From the NCBI RefSeq assembly GCF_044987625.1, contig NZ_JBJDSB010000001.1:1240001-1304000 (forward strand): DNA of 64,000 nucleotides, in the 5' to 3' direction. Positions within the stretch are counted from its first letter, which is position 1. Each line of letters opens with the position of its first letter. Source of the DNA: Desulfobaculum sp044987625 (GTDB lineage Bacteria > Desulfobacterota > Desulfovibrionia > Desulfovibrionales > Desulfovibrionaceae). A program made the position numbers and the translations under genes. Shown here piece by piece: positions 51,520-60,037 of the stretch. The notes beneath the pieces are model-generated. The model made no database searches. It saw only the letters and a program-made list of their open reading frames with translations, and had not been told where the DNA came from.

Positions 51520-53376
51520 CTACCCGTTTGCGGCGTCCCATGTGGCTTGAATGACGGTGCCCTTGCCGGGCTGGGAAAAAATGCCAAAGTCTCCGCCGCT
51601 CATTTCTGTGCGTTCGCGCATATTTTCCAGCCCCATGCCGGTGGTGATGCGCTCGCGCATGGCGTCGGTGCTGAGGGAGAAGCCGCAGCCGTTGTCGCGG
51701 ATGCGCAGCACAAGGGCGGCGTCCTCGTAGGCGAGGGTCAGCCAGACCACGCTGGCCCCGCTGTGGCGGGCGGCGTTGCTCATGGCCTCCTGCATGATGC
51801 GGTAGAAGGTCACCTTGAGGCTGGCCGGGATGTCGGCTTCTGCTATCTCGATGCGCTTTTGTACGAGCACGTGGGAATAAATGCTTTCGTATTCGGCGCA
51901 GAAGCCATTCATGGACGTGATGAGGCCGAGGTCCTCAATGCTTGGCGGATGCAGCGCCGCCTGAATGTTGCGGATTTTGTCGATGAGGCCTTGGGTGAGG
52001 GTCACCACGCTGCGAAGGGGTTTCACGCTGGCTTCGTCCGCCACGGGGGCTACGTCGAGAATGGCGTTTTCCACGGCGTATTTGACGGCGGCGAGGGTCT
52101 GCCCCACGTCGTCGTGCAGCTCGCGCGCGAGGCGCTGGCGTTCCTGCTCCTGCGCCTGAAAAAAACGGCGCGAGAGGATGCGCAGGCGTTTTTCATTTTC
52201 CTTAAGGCGCTGCTCGTACTGTACGCGGCGGGTCACATCGCGCCCGACGGCTTGGTATTCCGCCGGGGAGCCGTCGTCATTGAAAATGATGCGGACGTTC
52301 CATTCCAGATGCCGCACGGTGTTGTCTGCCGTGGTGAGGCTGGTCTGGCAGGTAACGATGGGGCATGCCCCGCACAGCGCGGACACGCCGCGCCGCACAG
52401 CGCCCCGGTCCGGCTCGCTGATAAGGTCGAAAAAAGTGGACGGCGGGGCCTGCGAGGCAAGGCGCAGGTTCTGCATGGCCCGGTTTTGGTAGGTGAGCGT
52501 ACCGCTGCGGCGGAAGCGGCAGACGTATTCCGTTTGGTCCTCCACGATGGCGCGGTAGCGCTTTTCGCTTTCGGTGAGGGCGCGCTCCATTTCACGCACG
52601 CGGGTGACGTCCGTGACCACGGCAACACTGCCGTTGAAGTGGCCGGTCTCGGAAAACAGCGGCGCGGCGGAGATGAGGCAGTGGACGTTGCGCCCGTTGC
52701 TGCGGCGGAAATCAATTTCGTAGACATCGGCCTTGCCTGCGGCGCGGGTCTGGAGTTGCTCGCGGATAGTGGCGCGCGTTGTGGCGCTCAGGCCCTCGTC
52801 AATATAGTCCAGCACCGTACGCCCGAGGATTTCCGCCCGCGGTTTCCCCATGATTTCACAGTACCTTTGGTTGACGGCAATGACGGTTTGGTCCGCATCC
52901 GTCAGGGCAAGGCCATCGTTGAGGGTCTCGAAAACCTTGCGCAGGAAGAGTTCCTTGGTGGCCAGCATATGCGCGTAGCGCCTGTTGGCTGTCACATCCA
53001 CAAGGGTGGCCAGCTTGAGGCCCGAGGGCAGATTGATGAGCCGAAAGTTGATGATGTGCGTTTCGCCGCTGGCGCAGGTGAGGGGGTGTTCGCGCTCTAC
53101 AAAGGCGCGGGTGCGGTCCTCGCGCCACAGGCGCAGCAGGCGGTGACGCAGGGTGGGGTCGGGATAGGCCCGGTGCAACCATGCGCCAAGGGGGGTGAGG
53201 TCGGCAAGGGTATAGCCCGTCATGGCCGTAAAGCTGGCATTGACGAAAAACGGCTTCGAGCCGGCATCAAAGGCGATGATGCCTAGCTGGGCGTTGTCCA
53301 TCACGGCGGAAAGGAACTGCCTTTCGGTGTCTGTCAGCGATGACGGGGACAGTTCGTCTGGGAAGCGGAAGGCCAT
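51520..53376 (-). CDS. Soluble PAS-domain sensor histidine kinase, NarL-family type
   Basis: 618-residue cytoplasmic kinase with no membrane helix. Three PAS regions (about 18-135, 145-265, 275-395) precede a HisKA_3 dimer domain with phospho-acceptor His421 in ARELHDDVG and an HATPase domain with N box (MQEAMSNAARHSG), DNGCGF and GMGLENMRER. PAS region 3 contains a CxxCxxxxC cluster (C335, C338, C343) that could bind metal or sense redox. HisKA_3 kinases pair with NarL/LuxR-type regulators, but none is encoded nearby. Signal unknown. Confidence 0.88.
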   Translation of the reverse strand: MAFRFPDELSPSSLTDTERQFLSAVMDNAQLGIIAFDAGSKPFFVNASFTAMTGYTLADLTPLGAWLHRAYPDPTLRHRLLRLWREDRTRAFVEREHPLTCASGETHIINFRLINLPSGLKLATLVDVTANRRYAHMLATKELFLRKVFETLNDGLALTDADQTVIAVNQRYCEIMGKPRAEILGRTVLDYIDEGLSATTRATIREQLQTRAAGKADVYEIDFRRSNGRNVHCLISAAPLFSETGHFNGSVAVVTDVTRVREMERALTESEKRYRAIVEDQTEYVCRFRRSGTLTYQNRAMQNLRLASQAPPSTFFDLISEPDRGAVRRGVSALCGACPIVTCQTSLTTADNTVRHLEWNVRIIFNDDGSPAEYQAVGRDVTRRVQYEQRLKENEKRLRILSRRFFQAQEQERQRLARELHDDVGQTLAAVKYAVENAILDVAPVADEASVKPLRSVVTLTQGLIDKIRNIQAALHPPSIEDLGLITSMNGFCAEYESIYSHVLVQKRIEIAEADIPASLKVTFYRIMQEAMSNAARHSGASVVWLTLAYEDAALVLRIRDNGCGFSLSTDAMRERITTGMGLENMRERTEMSGGDFGIFSQPGKGTVIQATWDAANG

Positions 53377-53401
53377 AGGGAGCTACTGGGGGCTGAAGGT
53401 G

Positions 53402-56134
53402 TCAACTGGTGCGCGCTCCAGCGATGAGGGCTTTGGCGGCGGTGGATTCGAGGGGGCGGGAAAAATAAAAGCCCTGCACGAAATCGCAGCTTAGTCCTTT
53501 AAGCAGGTCGAGCTGGTCGGCCTGCTCCACGCCCTCGGCAACAACGTCGAGGCCGATGGTTCGGGCAAGGGCGAGAACAATGCGCACAATTTCGGTGTTT
53601 TGGCTCCCCTTGCTCATGTCCACGATGAAGGACCGGTCCACCTTGAGTGTATTTACCGGGAATTGCAAGAGATAGGACAGCGAGCAGTAGCCTGTGCCGA
53701 AGTCGTCGATGGAGAGTTGAATGCCCAGCGCCTTGAGCCGCTTGAGCATGACAAGGGCGCTTTCCGCATTGCGCATGATGGCTGTTTCGGTGATTTCCAG
53801 CTTGAGGCACGAAGGTGTGAGACCAGTTTCGTCAAGGATGCAGGTAATCTGGTCCACAAGGCTTGGCTGGGAAAACTGCACGGCGGAAAGGTTGACGGAC
53901 AGCACCAGGTCCGCGCGCGAGGGGTAGGCGGTTTGCCACTCGGCCATGGTGGCGCAGGCTTGGCGCAGTACCAAAAGGCCAAGGTCGATAATGTCGCCGG
54001 TGTCCTCGGCGTGGGGGATGAAGTCGCTGGGCAGAATTTCACCGTGGATGGGGTGCCGCCAGCGGCACAGGGCCTCAAAGCCCACGACTTCGCCTGTTTT
54101 GATGGACAAAATGGGCTGGTAGAGGACGTAGAATTCTTTGTTCTGGATGGCGCGGCGCAGGTCGTTTTCAAAGAACATGGTCCGCGCGGCGCGCTCGCGC
54201 ATGCGGGTGGTGAAAACCTTGATGTGGTTGCGGCGGTCTTCGCGCCGGGCTTCGTACAGGGCGATATTGGCGTTTTGCAGAATTTCCTCGGGCTGGGTGC
54301 ACCCGGATTGACTGAGCACGATGCCGAAGCTGGCCGTGAGGCGGATGGAGCGGTCCCCGATGGTCAGGGGCTTGGCAAGGGCCTCGCGCACGCGGTGCAC
54401 GGCGGTGATGGCCTCGCGCGGGGATTCCAGTTCGTCGAGGAGCAGGATGAACTGGTCGCCGCCAAAGCGGCACACCGTGTCCAGACTGCGCACGCAGTGC
54501 AAAAGCCGCAGGCCGGTTTCGCGCAGGACGCTGTCGCCAAAGGCATGCCCGAGGCTGTCGTTGATGACGCGGAAGCGGTCAATGTCGAGGAAGACCACGG
54601 CGTAATGGTAGTCCGGGCGGCGTTTGGAGCGCGCCAAAACCTGCCGGATGCGGTCGAGGCAGAGTTCGCGGTTGGCGAGGCCCGTAAGGGTGTCGTGCAG
54701 GGATTCGTAGCTGAGGCGGCGCTCCAAGCTCTTGCGGTCCGTGATGTCGCGCATGCTGCAGCGCACGCCAAGGGGGGAGCCGTCGTCGTCAAACACGCTG
54801 CGGCAGACCACATTCAGCCAGCGCATGCGTCCGTCCTTGCGGAAAAAGCGTACGTCGATGGAGTCCGTGTCCGAGTGTTCGTCGGTTTCCATGAACTGGG
54901 TCCAGATGGGCACATCGTCGCGGTGGAGGAGGCCAAGCATAAACTGCGGGTCCGCCAGGAAGTCCTCCTCGGCGTAGCCCGTCAGTCGGAGGCACGAGGT
55001 GGACACATACAGCATGCGCCCGCCCGGCGAGCACCACGTCTCTAGCCCGAAGGCGGAGTCCGACACGGTGCGGTAGCGCTTTTCAGAGCAGCGCAGGGCG
55101 TCCTCCATGCGGATGCGCTCAATGGACAGCGCCACCTGCCCGGAGATGGCGGCCAAAAGGTCGGCGTCCTGCTCGGTGTACTGGTGCGGATTGTGGTAGT
55201 CCTGAATGGCCATGGCCCCGATGATTGTGCCGCTGACCATGAGGGGAACGCCCAGCCACACCGCGCTCATGGTCCCTACCACGCCTGAAACGCCCTCCCG
55301 CAGGCCGTCGCCGCCCGCGTCCACGTCCTGGGCATTGATGAGCAGTGGCGTGCCGGAGCGGATGACGTCCAGCGTCAGGCTTTTGGTGGCGGGGTCGCTG
55401 ATGCCCCGGATTTCCAGAAAGGATTCCATCTCGTCCATGTAGTAGGGAAAGACGAGGCGGTCGTTGTCCTTGTCGATAAGGGCGATGTAAAAATTGGGAG
55501 CCGCGATGTATTCCAGCAGGATGCGGTGGATGGTGGGGAACAGTTCGTCGATGGAGGGCGAAACGTTGACCACGTTGGCAATGCGGTACAACAGCCCGAG
55601 GCGGCGTTCGTTGCTGAGGCCTTCGCTGCGGGTGTTGAGGCGCTCGGTGACGTCCTCCATGATGCCCACAAGGTTGGCGGTGCCGTCGGGATTGTCGTGC
55701 CGGCGGATGACGGCGTCCAGCCAGTAGCAGTCGCCGTCTTTTTTGCATTGGCGAAGCAGTCCGCGCCACTCCCGCCCGTGGATAAGGGCGCGCATCATCC
55801 GGTCGCGCTCGGCCGGGGGCAGCATTTTGGAGGTGTGGGTAAAAACACTCTGCCCCACCACTTCGTCAGTGGAAAAGCCAGAAATATCGCAGAACATGGG
55901 GTTGGCGTATTCAACCGTCCCCTCAAGGTCCGTGACCAGAACAAGCGTTGGGGAGTGCTCCACCACCGAAGGCAGCCACGCCGGAATGCGTGTGGTTTGC
56001 CCCTGCTGCATGAGGCGGAGCAGGTCGTCGTGCTCCCGCCGCAGGCGCGCATAGCGTTGCCGCAGGGTTTGGAGCTCGTCGTGGCAGTGGACGACAGGCT
56101 CTGTACAGTGGTCTGGCGTGTTGTCGGTACCCAT
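53402..56134 (-). CDS. PAS-GAF-PAS-GGDEF-EAL protein, probable c-di-GMP phosphodiesterase
   Basis: 910-residue cytoplasmic protein: short coiled start, PAS (about 50-170), GAF (180-350), PAS (355-480), GGDEF (485-650) and EAL (655-905). The EAL site looks complete: EALCRWRHP, LEITETAIM, IDDFGTGYCSL, KVDRSFI and AEGVE, so it should hydrolyse c-di-GMP. The GGDEF site reads GGDQF; loss of the Glu predicts no or poor cyclase activity, but the RSLD inhibitory site five residues upstream is kept. It is 25 bases from the sensor kinase gene on the same strand. Confidence 0.9.
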   Translation of the reverse strand: MGTDNTPDHCTEPVVHCHDELQTLRQRYARLRREHDDLLRLMQQGQTTRIPAWLPSVVEHSPTLVLVTDLEGTVEYANPMFCDISGFSTDEVVGQSVFTHTSKMLPPAERDRMMRALIHGREWRGLLRQCKKDGDCYWLDAVIRRHDNPDGTANLVGIMEDVTERLNTRSEGLSNERRLGLLYRIANVVNVSPSIDELFPTIHRILLEYIAAPNFYIALIDKDNDRLVFPYYMDEMESFLEIRGISDPATKSLTLDVIRSGTPLLINAQDVDAGGDGLREGVSGVVGTMSAVWLGVPLMVSGTIIGAMAIQDYHNPHQYTEQDADLLAAISGQVALSIERIRMEDALRCSEKRYRTVSDSAFGLETWCSPGGRMLYVSTSCLRLTGYAEEDFLADPQFMLGLLHRDDVPIWTQFMETDEHSDTDSIDVRFFRKDGRMRWLNVVCRSVFDDDGSPLGVRCSMRDITDRKSLERRLSYESLHDTLTGLANRELCLDRIRQVLARSKRRPDYHYAVVFLDIDRFRVINDSLGHAFGDSVLRETGLRLLHCVRSLDTVCRFGGDQFILLLDELESPREAITAVHRVREALAKPLTIGDRSIRLTASFGIVLSQSGCTQPEEILQNANIALYEARREDRRNHIKVFTTRMRERAARTMFFENDLRRAIQNKEFYVLYQPILSIKTGEVVGFEALCRWRHPIHGEILPSDFIPHAEDTGDIIDLGLLVLRQACATMAEWQTAYPSRADLVLSVNLSAVQFSQPSLVDQITCILDETGLTPSCLKLEITETAIMRNAESALVMLKRLKALGIQLSIDDFGTGYCSLSYLLQFPVNTLKVDRSFIVDMSKGSQNTEIVRIVLALARTIGLDVVAEGVEQADQLDLLKGLSCDFVQGFYFSRPLESTAAKALIAGARTS

Positions 56135-56341
56135 AGCATCCTGTGGGGCTGAGGTGGCAGATGGATATATGCCTTCCTGTATACGCTAGACCGATCGGAT
56201 TGTGCAATGTGTTTTGTAAAGAGCGACGGTGTGTTGGAGCGTTCTCCAAAAGGTGATGCTGCGCTGGTGGTGGTGCTTTTCGGGGGAAAGGTGCGTTGGC
56301 CGGGGCGTATGAAGCCATGGCGCGGCAGTTGGATGCGGTGC

Positions 56342-56374
56342 AAAAAAGCCCCCGGACCGTGGTCCGGGGGCTTT
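56342..56374 (-). terminator. Terminator of nrdJ
   Basis: Perfect stem AAAGCCCCCGGACC (56345-56358) with GGTCCGGGGGCTTT (56361-56374) preceded by further A (56342 on), giving a U tract on the minus-strand transcript. It lies 23 bases after the nrdJ stop. Confidence 0.92.
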
Positions 56375-56397
56375 GGAAGGCGTGGAGGGTGGCGGGG

Positions 56398-58653
56398 CTA
56401 GCCGCACTTGGTGTAGCCGCACGCGCCGCACAGGAAGCACCCTTCCTGAAAGTGCAGCTCCGCGCCGCACTCGGGGCAGGAGGGGGCCAACAGGTCGTCG
56501 CCGCCGGTCACGGGCGATTCATCCTGCGTGATGTAGCGCTGCTCCAGCACCCACGCGATGGCGTCGGGGATGGACATGATCATGCCCTTTTTGCGGAACA
56601 CCGGATGTTCGCCGCCAATGCCCTTGAGCTGCTGCACCACCGCGCGCACGGAGATGCCGGAGCGCAGCGCCAGCGACACCAGACGGCCAATGGCCTCGGC
56701 CTTGGCGGTGATGGAGCGGCCGGACTTGCCAATGGTGGCAAAGACTTCAAAAGGCTTGTGGTCCACCTCGTTGATGGTGAGGTACATGGCGCCAAGGCCT
56801 GTTTCGATTTTTTGGGTAAAGCCGTAGACCACGTCGGGTCTTTCGCGGACGATTTCCTCTTCCTGCACTTCGCCGGGGGCGCTGTCGCCGGTGTAGAGCA
56901 CCTGCACGGCCTTGCATCCGTCGCGGTAGACGGTCACGCCCTTGCAGCCCATCTCATACGCCATCCAGTAGATGGCGCGGATGTCGTCCTTGGTGGCGGA
57001 GTGCGCCAGGTTCACGGTCTTGGAGACGGCGTTGTCCGTGTATTTCTGGAAGCTGGCCTGCATGCGCAGGTGCCATTCCGCGGCAAAGTCCATGGCCGTG
57101 ACGAACACGCCGCGCAGGTCTTCGGGCAGGTAGTCCATGTCGCGGATGGTGCCTTTTTTGGCGACCTCCTCCATGAGGGAGGACGACCACGCACCGGCCT
57201 GCTTCAGGGCGTCTTCAAAATAGGGATTCACTTCCACCAGTTTGTCGCCGTCCATGACGTGGCGGGCGAAGGACAGGGCAAACAGCGGCTCCACGCCCGA
57301 GGAACAGCCCGCAATGATGGACAGCGTGCCCGTGGGCGCGATGGTCGTGGTGGTGGCGTTGCGGTAGGGGCCAAGGTCCTGCTCGGCAAAGATGGATTCA
57401 TCATAGGCCGGGAAGGGACCACGTTCCTTGGCCAGCTTCTTGGACGCGGCGCGGGCCTGCTCGCGGATGAACTTCATCACCTGCTCGCCAAGCTGCAGGC
57501 CCTCCTGACTGCAATAGGGGATGCGCAGCTGGAACAGCAGGTCCGCAAAGCCCATGACGCCGAGGCCGATTTTACGGTTTTTGCGGACGGTTTCGGTGAT
57601 GCGGTCCAGCGGGTACTTGGACGCGTCGATGACGTTGTCCAAAAAGCGCACGCTCATGTGCACCACGCGCCTGAGTTCGTCCCAGTCCACCTCGGTGCCG
57701 TCGCCTTCGCCGCGCACCATGAGGGCCAGGTTTACGGAGCCAAGGTTGCAGGCCTCGTACGGCAGCAGGGGCTGCTCGCCGCAGGGGTTGGTGCTTTCCA
57801 TCTCGCCTTGCGCGGGGGTGGGGTTGTCGCGGTTGATGCGGTCAAGGAATATGATGCCCGGATCGCCGGATTCCCACGCCTTGCACACCAAGCGGTTGAA
57901 CACGTCGCGCGCCTTGAGCTGGGCGACCACCTCATGGGTGTGGGGGGTGACGAGGTCGTAGTCCTCGTCCTTTTCCACAGCCTGCATAAAGCGCTCGGTC
58001 AGCGCCACGGAGAGGTTGAAGTTATTCAGTTCGCCGTCGCGCTCTTTGGCGGAGATAAATTCGAGGATGTCCGGATGGTCCACGCGCAGAATGCCCATGT
58101 TGGCGCCGCGGCGGGTACCGCCCTGCTTCACCTGCTCCGTTGCGGTGTTGAAGATGCGCAGGAAGGACAGCGGGCCGGAGGCGACGCCGCCGGTGGAGCC
58201 GACTACGGCGTCCTTCTGCCGCAGGCGCGAGAAGGAAAAGCCCGTGCCGCCGCCGGACTTGTGGATAAGCGCGGCGTGCTTCACGGCATCGAAAATTTCT
58301 TCCATGGAATCGCCAACGGGCAGAACGAAGCACGCGGCCAATTGGCCGAGGGACGTTCCCGCGTTCATGAGGGTCGGCGAGTTGGGCAGGAACTTGAAGC
58401 TGGTCATCAGGTCATAGAATTCCTGCGCCAGTTGGTCCGGGGTATAGGGGGATTCGGTATATTTTGCTTCCTCGGCGGCAATGCCGGCGGCCACGCGCCA
58501 GAACATCTGGGTGGCGTTTTCCGTGGGGTTGCCTTCGGCGTCCTTGCGGTAGTAGCGGCGGCTGAGGACCACCTCGGCATTGTCGTTCACTGCTGCGGGG
58601 CGGATGGTATCGGGCATGGCTGGTGCGCTGCACTGTGTCGTCTTCTGTAGCAC
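56398..58653 (-). CDS. nrdJ: Vitamin B12-dependent (class II) ribonucleotide reductase
   Basis: 751-residue enzyme that makes deoxyribonucleotides with adenosylcobalamin, needing neither O2 nor a glycyl radical. Motifs: FLPNSPTLMNAG (first active Cys nearby in LAACFVLPV), the radical-site segment NPCGEQPLLPYEACNLGS, GVMGFADLL and APTGTLSIIAGCSSGVEP. The C-terminus has a zinc-ribbon, CPECG and CGACG, typical of bacterial NrdJ. GTG start with GGAG eight bases upstream; an ATG 12 codons later is possible. Fits an anaerobe that meets oxygen at times. Confidence 0.96.
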   Translation of the reverse strand: MLQKTTQCSAPAMPDTIRPAAVNDNAEVVLSRRYYRKDAEGNPTENATQMFWRVAAGIAAEEAKYTESPYTPDQLAQEFYDLMTSFKFLPNSPTLMNAGTSLGQLAACFVLPVGDSMEEIFDAVKHAALIHKSGGGTGFSFSRLRQKDAVVGSTGGVASGPLSFLRIFNTATEQVKQGGTRRGANMGILRVDHPDILEFISAKERDGELNNFNLSVALTERFMQAVEKDEDYDLVTPHTHEVVAQLKARDVFNRLVCKAWESGDPGIIFLDRINRDNPTPAQGEMESTNPCGEQPLLPYEACNLGSVNLALMVRGEGDGTEVDWDELRRVVHMSVRFLDNVIDASKYPLDRITETVRKNRKIGLGVMGFADLLFQLRIPYCSQEGLQLGEQVMKFIREQARAASKKLAKERGPFPAYDESIFAEQDLGPYRNATTTTIAPTGTLSIIAGCSSGVEPLFALSFARHVMDGDKLVEVNPYFEDALKQAGAWSSSLMEEVAKKGTIRDMDYLPEDLRGVFVTAMDFAAEWHLRMQASFQKYTDNAVSKTVNLAHSATKDDIRAIYWMAYEMGCKGVTVYRDGCKAVQVLYTGDSAPGEVQEEEIVRERPDVVYGFTQKIETGLGAMYLTINEVDHKPFEVFATIGKSGRSITAKAEAIGRLVSLALRSGISVRAVVQQLKGIGGEHPVFRKKGMIMSIPDAIAWVLEQRYITQDESPVTGGDDLLAPSCPECGAELHFQEGCFLCGACGYTKCG

Positions 58654-58906
58654 GGTCTCACTCCGGAAAAATTGATGGAAATTGCACTGATGAGGGAGGG
58701 TGCCCTATCGCCGCAGACGCTACCTCAGAGGGCGTATGAAGGGAAGCCCCCTCGGGCAAGAGAGGTGGTTCCCACAGGGAAACGCCCCGGGATAGCTGGC
58801 GAAAAATTTTCTGCCCGTGGTTCTCCCCATACCCGTGGAATTCGGTGGGTACAGCAGCGCCGCCGCAGCGGGTGCGGCGGCGGAATGCACAGGCGGCGCG
58901 GGGGCG
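58654..58906. other. Structured leader region upstream of nrdJ
   Basis: 253 bases without a gene. The minus-strand sequence can form GTTTCCC / GGGAACC and ACCTC / GAGGT pairs with smaller hairpins between them. No B12-box is present, so it is not a recognisable cobalamin riboswitch. The CGCCGCCGC / GCGGCGGCG hairpin at 58858-58882 lies just after the upstream gene and may end its transcript. Confidence 0.4.
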
Positions 58907-59326
58907 CTATGAGTTTTGCCCAGGTGTCTTTGGCGCGGCCTCTTCCAGGTCGCTGAGGTGGATATTGAGCGCCTGCACCGAGATGTAAATCTCGCGCATG
59001 GACCATGTCAGGGAGAGCATCAGCATGACGAGGCTGGCCCCGAAGAGCAGCTTGCCCACAAAGACCTGTCCGGCAAACAGCACAAACATGCACACCACGC
59101 ATAAAAAGAGGCTAAACACACCCATCGCCTGCATGTTTCGGATGAGCACCACGCGCTTTTTCAGGCTGTCTATCTGGTCGCGCAGGTGCTGTCCGCCGTT
59201 TTCACAGTACATGTCGTGCAGCTGGCGGATGCGCGCACCAAGAGCCAGAAAGCGGTTGGTGTAGGCCAACAGCAAGAGTGAAATGGCAGGAAACAAAAGC
59301 GCAGGGGTGGTGACGGTGATGTCCAT
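58907..59326 (-). CDS. DUF2721 membrane protein
   Basis: 139-residue protein of the DUF2721 type: an N-terminal hydrophobic segment (PALLFPAISLLLLAYTNRF), a charged loop with IRQLHDMYCENG and KKRVVLIRNMQ, then two close membrane helices (VFSLFLCVVCMFVLFAG and LLFGASLVMLMLSLTW). Function unknown. GGAG precedes the ATG at 59326; the longer open frame is rejected because the family begins at this point. Confidence 0.8.
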   Translation of the reverse strand: MDITVTTPALLFPAISLLLLAYTNRFLALGARIRQLHDMYCENGGQHLRDQIDSLKKRVVLIRNMQAMGVFSLFLCVVCMFVLFAGQVFVGKLLFGASLVMLMLSLTWSMREIYISVQALNIHLSDLEEAAPKTPGQNS

Positions 59327-59412
59327 GGGCGTTCTCCGTGGGTGGTGCGGCGCAGGGCGCGTGGTATGGAATGCGCTCCCCGCCCGGGGCGGGCCGTGCG
59401 GGGTGCGCTTGG

Positions 59413-60024
59413 CTAGCTGTTGGCCTTGTACAGCGCGGTAATATCGCCACTGCACAACAGGTCGAGGTTGGCGTTTATGCGTTGGTCGTCCCAGTCCCAC
59501 CATGCCAGTTCGTCCAGCATGCGCCGCTCGTCTTCATTGAAGCGGTAGCGGATGTGCGTGGCGGGGTTGCCGCCGACCACGGCGTAGGCAGGGACATGCT
59601 TGGTCACCACGGCGCGGGCGGCAATGACGGCGCCGTTGCCGATGTGTACGCCGGGCATGATCATGGCCTCGGTGCCTATCCAGACATCGTTGCCCACCAC
59701 GGTATCGCCGCGCGGCACCCAGCCGTCCGGGCAGTCCGGATAGTGCGGCATGTAGTGGAAGGGATAGGTCGCCGCCCAGTTCATCTGGTGGCCCTGATTG
59801 CCCGCCATGATAAATGACGCGCCAGAGCCGATGGAACAGAAGCTACCGATGACGAGGCGGTCCACGTCGTTCCGGTCCGGGGCGAGGTAGCGTACGTTCT
59901 CCTCAAAGTGGCAGCCGTGGTAATAGCCGGAGTAATAGCTGCGCCGGCCTACGGTGATGTTGGGGTTGGTAATGTGTTTCTGTATTTCATACCCATCAAA
60001 GGGGCTGGCAAACGGATTGGACAT
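59413..60024 (-). CDS. catB: Type B chloramphenicol O-acetyltransferase (hexapeptide xenobiotic acetyltransferase)
   Basis: 203-residue left-handed beta-helix acyltransferase. It follows the CatB/XAT pattern almost throughout: NPNITVGRRSYYSGYYHG, IGSFCSIGSGASFIMAGNQGH with the catalytic His79 at the same number as in Pseudomonas XAT, VVGNDVWIGTEAMIMPG and IVGGNPA-like VVGGNPATHIRYRF. Such enzymes acetylate chloramphenicol and related hydroxyls; chromosomal copies may have other natural substrates. It lies between DUF2721 and the hydantoinase gene on the same strand, with no mobile element nearby. Confidence 0.92.
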   Translation of the reverse strand: MSNPFASPFDGYEIQKHITNPNITVGRRSYYSGYYHGCHFEENVRYLAPDRNDVDRLVIGSFCSIGSGASFIMAGNQGHQMNWAATYPFHYMPHYPDCPDGWVPRGDTVVGNDVWIGTEAMIMPGVHIGNGAVIAARAVVTKHVPAYAVVGGNPATHIRYRFNEDERRMLDELAWWDWDDQRINANLDLLCSGDITALYKANS

Positions 60025-60037
60025 GGTCGGGTCTTCT

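Noticed and set aside
51478..53286. 602-residue plus-strand frame opposite the sensor kinase
   Set aside because: The minus strand encodes complete PAS, HisKA_3 and HATPase motifs; the plus-strand product has none.
56296..58650. 784-residue plus-strand frame opposite nrdJ
   Set aside because: Antisense of a clear NrdJ; composition rich in Gly, Ala, Val and His, no motif.
58654..58906. Cobalamin riboswitch upstream of nrdJ
   Set aside because: Neither the B12 box nor the conserved core of that riboswitch class is present on the minus strand.
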